Positions 34,873-43,950 of a stretch of DNA of 64,000 nt are shown here, piece after piece. Positions within the stretch are counted from its first letter, which is position 1, and each line of letters opens with the position of its first letter. A program made the position numbers and the translations under genes. The DNA comes from UBA5239 sp040391785 (GTDB lineage Bacteria > Verrucomicrobiota > Lentisphaeria > Victivallales > Victivallaceae). The stretch is from assembly GCA_040391785.1 (NCBI GenBank), contig JBEBXH010000004.1:1-64000 (forward strand), given 5' to 3'. The notes under the pieces are model-generated. The model searched no databases. It was not told the origin of the DNA and saw only the letters and a list, made by a program, of their open reading frames with translations.

Positions 34873-37800
34873 TCAAATGTTATGCCGGATTGCCGTCACG
34901 GGCAAACCACCGGCAAAATAATGCAGCGCTTTCAGATAACGTTGATACACTTCATCCGCCGGGCGTTCCGTCGCGCCCCAGTGGTCCGACTTCGGGTAAT
35001 CTCCCGCCGTCAATGCCGCGATGCCCTTTGTCAGCGAGTTGATGATTTGCGGATTTGGACTGGACAGTAACCCCCCGTAATTCTTTTCCGTCAAATCGGT
35101 TAGATAGCGGAACGGCAGGTCATAAAGCACGCAATTCACACCGCCGGTTTGCCGCTCGATGTCGCCGACCCGCGAGGAAAGAATCGGCCGTCGCATGTGC
35201 ACCGCCTCGGCCACGCCCAGACTGCACCCTTCCCAGAAAGAAGCAAACACCACCGCGTCCGCCGCATTGTAAAGCGAAGCCATGTCATCATAAAATCCCA
35301 TGACCACCGCCTTTTCCAGATGCTGCTCCGCGATCACCGTGCGAATGGTTTTCGCGTAATATTCTTCCAGTACATTGCCGGCCAGGATCAAGCGCAGTTT
35401 CGGATTCTTTTCATACGCATCCGCGAATGCGTGGATCAGGTTCAATTGTCCCTTGACGGCATAGCAACTGGCGGGATTCAGCAACACAAATGAATCCGGA
35501 GCAAAACCCAGTTCCTCGCGCCGTTTTTTCCGGACGTCCTCGGAGGAAACGAATTTCACGAAATTCACCCCGTTTTCAATGACCGACATTTTTTCCGGCG
35601 GCAGCTGCAGACGCTCCATCGCATACCAGGCCACGTTCGCGGAAACGGCGATATAACCGGTCGTATAGCAATCGTTTTCCGAATATTGCTGCCGTTCATT
35701 GTCGCCGAACCACACGTAATTATTGTGAATCACCTGGAAAAACGGCACGCCGACTTCTGAAGTCACTTTGGCGCAGCGGGTCGTATAGTGCGCGATCACC
35801 GCTTCGAATTTGCGTTCCGCCAGCAAGCGCCGGAAATCATCTTCCGGATTGCTACGGTCGAGCGGACGGAACTCCACGCCTCGCGGCAGCTTCAGGTCCG
35901 GCGTGAAATCTTTTACGCAGCAGAGCATGACCGTCTTGCCATGCCGGACAAACGATTCCGCCATGTCAAACGCCACCTGTTCCATGCCGCCGATCCCGAT
36001 CTGTTCGAGCAGGATAATGATTTTTTCGGGCATATTTCCCGGCGGCTGCGGCAACGTACGGTGGATTTCATCCGCATTGTGTGTAGTGCCGTAAAAAATC
36101 CGGTTGTTTGCTGCGGCCAGCGTCAGGCGGCCGAACTCCTCCGGACCGCATTCCACCAGATCCGGTACCAGCACCGCCAGCCGTCGCGCGGACGGTGATC
36201 CCGGCCGTGCAAAGCATTTCACTCCGCCTGCCCGGATCAGAAAAGCCGCCTTGCAGGCTTCGTTTTCCTCGTCCGCTTCAAAAAAGACTCCGGTAAAATT
36301 GAAACGGCCCAGTTCATCGAGTGTGTAATCGTTCAGTTCTTTTCCCCGGAGCAATAGCATTCGCTTGTCATTTGCCGCGGCAGGACCGGCGGGCATCCCG
36401 TCCCGGAATTCAACCGTCCGCCTGTCGAAATCAAAGTTGCCGGGCCGGTAACTGCCGTAAATCTCAAACGGCCGGCAATAAAACGCAAACCGTTCCTTTT
36501 CGTATTCCATCAGCCGGATGCCTTTTTCAAGGATTCTCAACTCTGCGGCCTTGCCGCTCAACGAATTATCGTGTACCCGGTATTCATACAGAATTTCGTC
36601 GGTACCCAGATGGGCAATTTTCAGCAGGGAATTGATCCTCATCCAGTAATCATAATCCTCCACGCCCAGCTGAGGATCGTATTCGCCGATAATCTCCAAT
36701 GCGGAACGACGGTACATGAAACTGGCCCCGATGAAATTGTCACGTACCACATTCAGCATTTCGGTTGTGCGCGGCAAATGCAGTTCCGCGTCGTTGGGCG
36801 AGAACTTATTCTGCGGGCGGAACCACTCCGCCGTCATGGGCTCACCTTTTTCATCGATGGTCATGTAATCCGCATAAACCATTGCCACATCCTCGTGACT
36901 GCGTAGAAATGCCGAAAGACGCTCCAGCATTTCCGGCCGCATGTGATTGTCCGCACTTGTCCAAGTCAGCAATTCGCCGGTGGCAAAGCTGAAACCATTG
37001 GTCAGTGCCTTGGGTAGCTTCTGGTTGGGCTGCTTCAGATAACGAATTCGCTTGTCGCTCAGATAAGGCGCCACCACTTCATCCAGATTGTCGCTGGAGC
37101 CGTCATTGACGATAATCAGTTCCCAATTCCGGTAGGTCTGGGCCTGAATACTTTCGATCGACGCGGCCGCCAGGTACGCATGATTGTAGATGGGCAACAC
37201 GACGGAGATCAGCACCGAATCGTCTAACAGTGTCGGCGCCGGCTTTTGCACGGCGATGCTTTCTGTTCGGATCATTTCCCGCAAACCGTCGTCAAGCACA
37301 TTCAGCACATTGCTCAAGGCCAGATAATCCTCGGCAAAAGGCTTTCCGCCAAATTTGCTCGCCAGCAGTTTTCTCAATACCCCCAACTTGCCGGAGGCCC
37401 CGCATAACGCAGGGTTGTGCATGATTTGCAGAAATTTCGCGGCCCGGAAACTGCTGTTTTCGCTGGTGTTCCGGATCTGTTGTTTGACCCGGTCCAGTAA
37501 TTTTCTCAATTCGGCTTCATTCCGGACTTGAGTTGCGGAATGCTGATTCAACTCCGCCAACTGGCGTTCGCAGTCGGCCAGTTTCCGGGCCGACTCTTCC
37601 TGACTGGCGGCTTTTTGCTTGTAGACCTCCGTCAGGTTATCATAGTCGGCCTTCAAATTATCACGATTGATCGCCAGATTATCGCGGTCAGTTTTCAAGT
37701 TATCGCGGTCAGTTTTCAAGTTATCGCGGTCAGTTTTCAAGTTATCGCGGTCGACCGCCAAATTTCGGTTGTTCTCTGCAAGTTCGAGATTCGCCGCTTC

Positions 37801-39012
37801 AACCTGTTTTCTGATTTCAATTTCATCCATCTGCTCTTGCTTCAGCGTGGCATGAAGCTGACGCAGCAATTCATTATTCTCCTTCAATCCGGTCATTTCA
37901 GTTTCCAGCGGCCTGAGCCGGGTGAGTTCAAGTAAATCTTCCTGCGATTTACGGGTCAGCTCGGCGAAACGTTCCCGCTCGGCCTTCAGCTCGTCGCCCT
38001 TTTTCGACAACTCTTTTGTCAGACTCTCTACGGCCAGATTTGTACCGGCAATATGGCCGGTCAACTGCTTCAGCTGATCCAGAAACTCGAAAACGCCGCG
38101 CTTTTCGGAGTGCAGGGCTTTCATGTGGTAATTGACCAGCCAGAGAAAATTCTTCTGGAAATAGACTGCCCCACGAAACAACTGCCGGGCAAAGCAGCCA
38201 GCCAGCGCGTCGCCCTTTGTCGTGGCTTGCGCGGCCAGATGATTCGTGAACTCAAATACCGCCAATTGGTTTGCCTGCAGCGAGGTTTTTCGAAGCGGTT
38301 CTGTTCGTTTCAGTATTGAGATCAGGCCAGACAATATCTCGTCACCGGTAGTCGCGGAACGGACCAGATTTTCAAACTGTGCGATAAAATCCGCCGGTAC
38401 TTCCAGGAGCAATTCATAGGAAAACAGCAACACATAAAAAACGAACGAAACCGTATCGTTATCACGCTGCTCTGTGTCAAAATTGAGATTTTCCAGATCG
38501 ATCCAGATTGCGTTTCCCGCTTCATCGACAATTGCGTTGAACGCGGTCACATCTCCGTGCGCCAAACCGAGTTTGTGGAGCCCCAGCAGCCCGTCGGCCA
38601 ATCCGGTCATCCATTTTCGCCAATCCGCCCATTTCAGACAGACTTCCCGCCGCCCCAGCAACTCGTGCTGCGATGCCCGCAGCGCCTCGGGAATCATATC
38701 GGCATCAAAAAATATCCTTCCGCTAAGCCGGTCGATTTTGTAAGCGCAGCCGCACAGCTCCTCAACTCGGACGACATGCGGCACCGGATTGCATTTCAAC
38801 AGTTCGAGCGCCTCCCGGTGCCGGTTCTCATAACTGCCCAGTAAACGGTCAGCGGCGGGGGCGCCGGTTTGAATCGGGAAATAAAAAAACTTGTCATCCC
38901 CGTATGCATTCCAAGCGCCCTTTTTTTTGCCGATCTTGATTGTATCAGTCGTCGTCGGGATGCTTCGAAGACATCCCGACCTACAAAAATTATCATTGTT
39001 TTTCTCTTGCAT
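34873..39012 (-). CDS. Kinase - coiled coil - GT2 - GT4 multidomain glycan protein
   Basis: This 1379-aa protein begins with a kinase-like domain (about 30-260): GLAHGDVTAFNAIVD (catalytic-loop Asp near 152) and IWIDLENLNF (metal-binding DLE). Residues about 320-560 are heptad-rich coiled coil, including three exact DRDNLKT-type repeats near 422-445. A GT2 domain follows (SVVLPIYNHAYLAAASIES, VNDGSSDN, TWTSADNHMRPEML, about 600-860) and then a GT4 domain (about 1000-1360; EQIGIGGMEQVAFDM, VSANVAWYAMERL, SFWEGCSLGVAEAVHM). No signal peptide is present. In E. coli O9a WbdD a kinase plus coiled coil caps and measures O-antigen; a similar role is inferred here. The first 25 codons contain a hairpin repeat. 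Confidence 0.85.
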   Translation of the reverse strand: MQEKNNDNFCRSGCLRSIPTTTDTIKIGKKKGAWNAYGDDKFFYFPIQTGAPAADRLLGSYENRHREALELLKCNPVPHVVRVEELCGCAYKIDRLSGRIFFDADMIPEALRASQHELLGRREVCLKWADWRKWMTGLADGLLGLHKLGLAHGDVTAFNAIVDEAGNAIWIDLENLNFDTEQRDNDTVSFVFYVLLFSYELLLEVPADFIAQFENLVRSATTGDEILSGLISILKRTEPLRKTSLQANQLAVFEFTNHLAAQATTKGDALAGCFARQLFRGAVYFQKNFLWLVNYHMKALHSEKRGVFEFLDQLKQLTGHIAGTNLAVESLTKELSKKGDELKAERERFAELTRKSQEDLLELTRLRPLETEMTGLKENNELLRQLHATLKQEQMDEIEIRKQVEAANLELAENNRNLAVDRDNLKTDRDNLKTDRDNLKTDRDNLAINRDNLKADYDNLTEVYKQKAASQEESARKLADCERQLAELNQHSATQVRNEAELRKLLDRVKQQIRNTSENSSFRAAKFLQIMHNPALCGASGKLGVLRKLLASKFGGKPFAEDYLALSNVLNVLDDGLREMIRTESIAVQKPAPTLLDDSVLISVVLPIYNHAYLAAASIESIQAQTYRNWELIIVNDGSSDNLDEVVAPYLSDKRIRYLKQPNQKLPKALTNGFSFATGELLTWTSADNHMRPEMLERLSAFLRSHEDVAMVYADYMTIDEKGEPMTAEWFRPQNKFSPNDAELHLPRTTEMLNVVRDNFIGASFMYRRSALEIIGEYDPQLGVEDYDYWMRINSLLKIAHLGTDEILYEYRVHDNSLSGKAAELRILEKGIRLMEYEKERFAFYCRPFEIYGSYRPGNFDFDRRTVEFRDGMPAGPAAANDKRMLLLRGKELNDYTLDELGRFNFTGVFFEADEENEACKAAFLIRAGGVKCFARPGSPSARRLAVLVPDLVECGPEEFGRLTLAAANNRIFYGTTHNADEIHRTLPQPPGNMPEKIIILLEQIGIGGMEQVAFDMAESFVRHGKTVMLCCVKDFTPDLKLPRGVEFRPLDRSNPEDDFRRLLAERKFEAVIAHYTTRCAKVTSEVGVPFFQVIHNNYVWFGDNERQQYSENDCYTTGYIAVSANVAWYAMERLQLPPEKMSVIENGVNFVKFVSSEDVRKKRREELGFAPDSFVLLNPASCYAVKGQLNLIHAFADAYEKNPKLRLILAGNVLEEYYAKTIRTVIAEQHLEKAVVMGFYDDMASLYNAADAVVFASFWEGCSLGVAEAVHMRRPILSSRVGDIERQTGGVNCVLYDLPFRYLTDLTEKNYGGLLSSPNPQIINSLTKGIAALTAGDYPKSDHWGATERPADEVYQRYLKALHYFAGGLPVTAIRHNI
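37679..37752 (-). repeat. 21-bp tandem repeat encoding coiled-coil heptads
   Basis: TTATCGCGGTCAGTTTTCAAG (plus-strand sense) occurs three times without a mismatch at 37679-37699, 37700-37720 and 37721-37741, with a partial fourth copy to 37752. Each unit encodes exactly seven residues of the coiled coil. Confidence 0.9.
38954..38980. repeat. Hairpin repeat inside the start of the 1379-aa gene
   Basis: GTCGGGATG (38954-38962) and CATCCCGAC (38972-38980) form a perfect 9-bp stem around CTTCGAAGA, followed on the plus strand by CTACAAAAATT. It looks like a mobile REP-type palindrome and encodes part of residues 11-20 (GCLRSIPTT) in frame. Confidence 0.6.
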
Positions 39013-39033
39013 TCTTCTTATATTATTCTTTGA

Positions 39034-42000
39034 TTACGCGATCACCGCGAATTTGCTTTCCATGTCGGTTTCGATGCGGGCGTTGAGGTCGGTCCAGTTG
39101 GATGCGTTGGCGCTGGCCCAGTAGCCTACGCCGCCCCAGCCGGTCGAGAGTTCACGCAATAACAGGTCCTCTTTGCCGTCACCGTTGTAGTCACCGACTG
39201 CGGCAATTTCCCACTTATTACTGTCGAGCTGGCCCACCCAGCGCTGGTTTGATGATTTGCCGTCTTCCCACGCGTACATGTAGCCGGTCGATTTCTGCCA
39301 CATGATGATATCGTCGATCCCGTCGCCCTGGAAGTCGCCGATCGCTGCTACTTCCCAGTCATTGTTCAGAGTTCCGATATAAGTCTGCGACCAGTTCCAG
39401 GTATTGAATGTCGGGTCCTCGTTGTGCCACAGAAAATAAGCATTTTCGTCCGTTTTCTTGACCAGAATGTCGCTTTTGCCGTCGGCATTGCCGAAGTAAC
39501 CCGCGCCGATCAGCTTCTGTACGTTGGTCGCCGCATTGTCGACATGCCACACGTCATGATAAGTCCGAGCATCCGACACGATCCCGAACGACCCCTTTTC
39601 ATCATAAATGATCACGTCATCTAAGCCGTTACCGTCGAAATCCGCCAACGTTTTAGTCTGGAAATTCCCTTCGACATGACACAATGACACATAACCGTAA
39701 TCGCCGCGCCCCAAATCCGTCCACGCCGCAAAAGTATTACCGTAACCATTATAGAGCAGAATTCCGTCGTGCGCGACGCTCGACGAGAAACGCCCAACAC
39801 CGACCACTTTCCACATCGAAGCTTCGGCGCCGCTCCACTCCCAAATGCCGCGCCACGACGGTGCCACTTGGCCATCGGCTGCCACATAGCCCACCTTACC
39901 CTGCGCCGCATCCCAAGCCACAATCTGCGAATGACCGTTCTCCGTCAGGTTCGTATTCGGAATTGTAGTGATGGCATTTTTGGTGACGGACAATGCCAAA
40001 GTTTGACCGTCGAGGGCCAGGCTGTAGTTTTTGCCGCCGCTGCTCAGGCTGGAACTGTTCAGTGACAACGAGCCGAGTTTGGTTCCATCGACACTCAACT
40101 CAATGCTCTTTGCAAAAGCTCCCGCGCCGCCCGCCAGGCTGTAATTGCCTGCCGCCTGGTCTGCGCTCACCGTAATCGAATAACTTCCTCCGGTGAGTAA
40201 GGAAATGTTATTGATGAGATAGGTATCTGCGGTTGTTCGCGCATTGAGGTGGAGAGTGATTGCCGCGGTGTCTGCATTGACTTTGCCGCTCAGTTCCAAG
40301 GCTCCGCTAAGCACAATCGTTCCGCTGAGTTTCATTTCATTGGCAATGCCGGGCAATAACGTCAAAACTCCTCCCTTGTAAACAGCGAGATTGACCAGGT
40401 TCGCTGAATAGTAGTGGGTAGGAGGCACATTGTTCAGAGTAGGATCGCCGGGCGGATATTCCAGATACGTCGGATTGCTTATTCCGCCGCCGGAAACAAC
40501 CATTTTGCCTCCGGACAAAATAGTTGTGCCGCTTGCGGTTATACCGTAAGCCGACAGGCGGCCTCCGGAACTGATCGTAGTATTTGCAATATTGCCGTTA
40601 TAAAAATAATATACGCCGTCCTCTGGAGTGAAGTCGCCGGTAATAACGGCTACGCCGCCGTTTTTGATCATCATGTTGTTTGCAGTTCCGCCGTAGACAT
40701 TCAGGGTGCCGCCGGAATTGATGGTGGCAACGTTCGCCAAACCATCACTGTAAATGATTTGATTGCCGCCGGAATTGATGATCGTATTACTTGCCGTACC
40801 GCCCTCGAAAATGGTCTGATATCCCCCCGAGTTGATCGTGGTGCTGTTGGCAACGCCGCCGCTGGAAATATGCATGCTTCTGTTAATCAATTCCACCCCG
40901 GTCATCGCCACACCGAAACTGGTCAGAATTCCGCCTGAATATATTTTGACATAATCCGTCGAACTTCCTCCGCTGCTGCCACTGCTGTTTCCTCCGCTGC
41001 TGCCGGCGGCATTGCTGATATTCAGCGATAATATTCCACCCGAATTCAGCAGCGAATAGCTGTAGCTGGCATAGTTCACCGCACTGCCGTTCGCCGTCAG
41101 CGTTCCGTAATTAGTCGAACCATCGCCGATGGTAATCGTCTGGTTGAAACTCGATGCTCCTGGCGCCAGCCTATAGCTTCCCATCTCCTGGCTCGCGCTC
41201 ACCGTGATCGAATAATTCGCCCCGGAAATATTCCCGATATTACTGATGATATATGAATCGGTCGTTTTGCGCTCGTTCACAGCGAACACGATATCCGCGT
41301 CCGTAGCAGTAACCGCTCCGGCGACCTGCATCGAACCGCCCAGCGTGACCGTTCCGTTCAGTGTCGCTCCGGTGAGAGCCGATATAACTCCGCCTGAATG
41401 CGCCAAAACTCCATTAGCGACACCGGCACTATAAATACGTTGCAGCCCACCGGAATTGATAATTGTGTTATTTGCGATGCCGCCTCCGATAACATTGGCG
41501 TATAAATAACCAACTCTTTGTTCACCGCCGGAATTAATCGTGGTGTTGTTTGCGATGCCACCATCCCCCATGAACAATGAACCGCTGTTGAGTATCGTAG
41601 TTTCCGCAATTCCACCAGCGGAAATATAACCATATCCGGAGTTAATTGTAGTATTGCTGCCACTGCCGCCAATCTTGAAATGAATTTCGCCACCATTTTT
41701 CGTGGCTGTATTTGTGGCGGAGCCGCCTTCATAAATCACCAGACCTCCGGTACTGGTGACGGTTGTACCGTTGGCACTGCCACCGCTGGAAATATGCAAG
41801 GAGGCTGCTTCATGAACTGTTACGGCGCTCGCAATTCCTCCGTCATGTACCCGATGAATAATATAACTGCGGTTTCCGGGAGTTCCGTTCCGGTTTTCGG
41901 TTCCATAAAGAGCGAAACCACTGAGCACGCCGGCGCTTAAACAAAATGAACCGTTTTCATTGGTTCCCGTAATGAGCCTGGTATCGTTCCGGGTAATTAT

Positions 42001-43575
42001 CAGCGAGGAAAATATGCCTTCACTGCCATGCTGTATATCCAATGCGGACCCACCGGCAAAAACCTCCAGAAATCCGGATGTGGTGAGTTGAGTGTCCGAG
42101 AGGGTAGCGCCTTTGTAAACATACATGGTACCCTCGGAAGTGATGATTGTACCAATTGCCGTGCCGCCGCTGGAAACGCACAGTTCACTCAGTTTGCCAA
42201 TTACCCTGGTATTGTTCGCTACGCCGCCGTTGAGAATATCCATGCTGCCCGAGTCAACGGTGGTACTGTTCGCCACGCCTGCGACCATCAGGTAGCCTCG
42301 CAGATTGACGGTGGTGGTGTTCGCCACTCCACCGGCATTGATAAGCATCTGCCCATCGTTGAGGATTGTGGCGTTTGCCGTGCCGCCTCTGGAAATATGC
42401 ATGCCGTCGCAATTGAAGAGGCCGGCGTTGATAAGGACATCATTTGCCGTGCCGCCGGAGTAAATCCGAACATCGCCATCAGCTTGAACTCCATTCGCTA
42501 TGCCTCCGGCGGAAACCAGTATTTCACCGCCGGCATGGACGCTGGTATTGTTCGCGATACCACCGCTGGAAACATGCATAAAACCTCGGGAATTGACGAT
42601 GGTATTGTTGGCTATGCCGCTTGCTGAAACAAACATCGAATTGTTGCCGCCGGCAACCAATGCCGCGCCGGTTATCACTGCTCCGGAACTGACCAGAACT
42701 CCAGATGAATATATTTTGACACAACCCGCCGAACTTCCTCCGCTGCTGCCGCCGGCATTGCCGATATTCAATGACAGTATTCCACTCGAATTCACCAGCG
42801 AGTAGCTGTAGCTGCCATAGTTCACCGCATTGCCGTTTGCGGTCAGCGTTCCGTAATTGGTCGTACCATTGCCGATGGTAATCGTCTGATTAAAGTTCGA
42901 CGCTCCCGCCGCCAGACTGTAACTGCCTGCCGTCTGGTCTGCGCTCACCGTAATCGAATAGCTTGCCCCGGTGAGTAAAGAAATGTTATTGATGAGATAT
43001 GCATCTGCGGTCGTTCGCGCATTGAGGTTGAGAGCGATTGTCGCGGTGTCTGCATTGACTTTGCCGTTCAACTGCATGGTACCGCCAAGGAGTACTGTTC
43101 CGCTGAGTTTCATTTCATTGCCGGTGTCGGGTGATAACCTTAAAACTCCACCTTTGCTGACGACAAGGTTGGCAAGACTTGCTGAATAATAATGAACAGA
43201 AGGCACATTGTTCAGAATGGGATCGCCGGGCGGATATTCCAAAAATGTCGGATTACTCTCTTTGCCGCCGAAAATAACCATTTCCCCCCCGGAGAGGATC
43301 GTGGTACTGCTTGCCGTTATACCGTAAGCTGACAGGCAACCGCCGGAACTGATCGTAGTATTTGTTATACTGCCGTTTTCATAATAATATACGCCGTCTA
43401 TCGGAGTAAAGTTACCGGTAATAACGGCTATGCCGCCGTTCTTTATCGTCGTGTTGTTTGCTGTTCCGCCGTAGACATTCAGGGTGCCGCCGGAATTGAT
43501 GGTGGTGCTGACCGCACTGTCGTCGGGCAATAGAGTTAATGTTCCACCTAACGTCTGATTGATGTAACTAGCCAT
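39034..43575 (-). CDS. Giant AIDA-type repeat protein with FG-GAP-like C-terminus (paralogue 1)
   Basis: The start is ATG 43575 (MASYINQTLGGTL), 7 nt after GAGG; an in-frame ATG at 43581 is too close to the site. The 1513-aa protein has no signal peptide. It consists mainly of 18-20-residue strand-loop-strand repeats (SGGIANNT-x-V-x-SGG type), the class glycosylated by TibC/Aah enzymes in autotransporters. A block of about 230 residues (TLNVYGGTANN ... LEYPPGD ... NARTTAD) occurs twice. The last 300 residues hold calcium-loop FG-GAP-like repeats (DFDGNGLDDVIIYD, DFQGDGIDDIIMW, DYNGDGKEDLLLRE) and end MESKFAVIA. Surface adhesin or matrix role inferred; export by the neighbouring type I system. 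Confidence 0.8.
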   Translation of the reverse strand: MASYINQTLGGTLTLLPDDSAVSTTINSGGTLNVYGGTANNTTIKNGGIAVITGNFTPIDGVYYYENGSITNTTISSGGCLSAYGITASSTTILSGGEMVIFGGKESNPTFLEYPPGDPILNNVPSVHYYSASLANLVVSKGGVLRLSPDTGNEMKLSGTVLLGGTMQLNGKVNADTATIALNLNARTTADAYLINNISLLTGASYSITVSADQTAGSYSLAAGASNFNQTITIGNGTTNYGTLTANGNAVNYGSYSYSLVNSSGILSLNIGNAGGSSGGSSAGCVKIYSSGVLVSSGAVITGAALVAGGNNSMFVSASGIANNTIVNSRGFMHVSSGGIANNTSVHAGGEILVSAGGIANGVQADGDVRIYSGGTANDVLINAGLFNCDGMHISRGGTANATILNDGQMLINAGGVANTTTVNLRGYLMVAGVANSTTVDSGSMDILNGGVANNTRVIGKLSELCVSSGGTAIGTIITSEGTMYVYKGATLSDTQLTTSGFLEVFAGGSALDIQHGSEGIFSSLIITRNDTRLITGTNENGSFCLSAGVLSGFALYGTENRNGTPGNRSYIIHRVHDGGIASAVTVHEAASLHISSGGSANGTTVTSTGGLVIYEGGSATNTATKNGGEIHFKIGGSGSNTTINSGYGYISAGGIAETTILNSGSLFMGDGGIANNTTINSGGEQRVGYLYANVIGGGIANNTIINSGGLQRIYSAGVANGVLAHSGGVISALTGATLNGTVTLGGSMQVAGAVTATDADIVFAVNERKTTDSYIISNIGNISGANYSITVSASQEMGSYRLAPGASSFNQTITIGDGSTNYGTLTANGSAVNYASYSYSLLNSGGILSLNISNAAGSSGGNSSGSSGGSSTDYVKIYSGGILTSFGVAMTGVELINRSMHISSGGVANSTTINSGGYQTIFEGGTASNTIINSGGNQIIYSDGLANVATINSGGTLNVYGGTANNMMIKNGGVAVITGDFTPEDGVYYFYNGNIANTTISSGGRLSAYGITASGTTILSGGKMVVSGGGISNPTYLEYPPGDPTLNNVPPTHYYSANLVNLAVYKGGVLTLLPGIANEMKLSGTIVLSGALELSGKVNADTAAITLHLNARTTADTYLINNISLLTGGSYSITVSADQAAGNYSLAGGAGAFAKSIELSVDGTKLGSLSLNSSSLSSGGKNYSLALDGQTLALSVTKNAITTIPNTNLTENGHSQIVAWDAAQGKVGYVAADGQVAPSWRGIWEWSGAEASMWKVVGVGRFSSSVAHDGILLYNGYGNTFAAWTDLGRGDYGYVSLCHVEGNFQTKTLADFDGNGLDDVIIYDEKGSFGIVSDARTYHDVWHVDNAATNVQKLIGAGYFGNADGKSDILVKKTDENAYFLWHNEDPTFNTWNWSQTYIGTLNNDWEVAAIGDFQGDGIDDIIMWQKSTGYMYAWEDGKSSNQRWVGQLDSNKWEIAAVGDYNGDGKEDLLLRELSTGWGGVGYWASANASNWTDLNARIETDMESKFAVIA

Positions 43576-43618
43576 GTCCATACCTCTTTATTTATTGCTA
43601 TTTGATCAATATTTCATT

Positions 43619-43759
43619 TTATGCAATCACGGCGAACTTGCTTTTCGTATCGGTTTCGATGCGGGCTTTGATTTCTGTAATGGTCGCCGGAAACGTCCCG
43701 GTATACACAACCTCCCCACATGACTGCCGAAATAAATCACCGTATTTTTGATTCACCAT
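43619..43759 (-). CDS. 46-residue mini-protein ending in the giant-protein tail
   Basis: ATG 43759 follows AAGG by about 6 nt. The product starts MVNQKYGDLFRQSCGEVV and ends ARIETDTKSKFAVIA, nearly the C-terminal tail of the six giant paralogues (ARIETDMESKFAVIA), with the stop at 43619-43621. None of the repeats or calcium loops is present. It lies 44 bp before paralogue 1 and downstream of a conserved hairpin block. It may be a decayed C-terminal remnant or a small exported protein using the shared tail; the intact start site and frame favour expression. Confidence 0.5.
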   Translation of the reverse strand: MVNQKYGDLFRQSCGEVVYTGTFPATITEIKARIETDTKSKFAVIA

Positions 43760-43950
43760 CCACACCTTCGCTAAAAAAATATAAACCTACCTTATCTACT
43801 AATATGCGGCACTATGACATAATTCTAAAATATTTATAAAAAGTCGATAAATTTTTGATATGGCATTTCAAAACGATCCCACCAAAAGTCGTTTTTCGTA
43901 CTTTTGACGGGGGCTATCTTTAACCATACACTCAGCTTCTAAAATGCAGC
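43760..43950 (-). promoter_or_regulatory. Conserved leader/hairpin block upstream of a mini-gene (copy A)
   Basis: This block is homologous to 58258-58451. Shared runs include TAGTAGATAA, ATTTTAGA and TATAAAT read on the minus strand. The hairpin CCCGUCAAAAGU/ACUUUUGGUGGG (stems 43900-43911 and 43878-43889, minus-strand RNA) keeps full pairing through two G-U pairs, whereas the plus strand would have two mismatches. It follows paralogue 2 and precedes the 46-codon gene, so it may terminate one transcript and start another. Confidence 0.5.

Noticed and set aside
37679..37752. Tandem 21-bp repeats as a non-coding satellite or CRISPR-like array
   Set aside because: They are contiguous without spacers and maintain an open coiled-coil frame.
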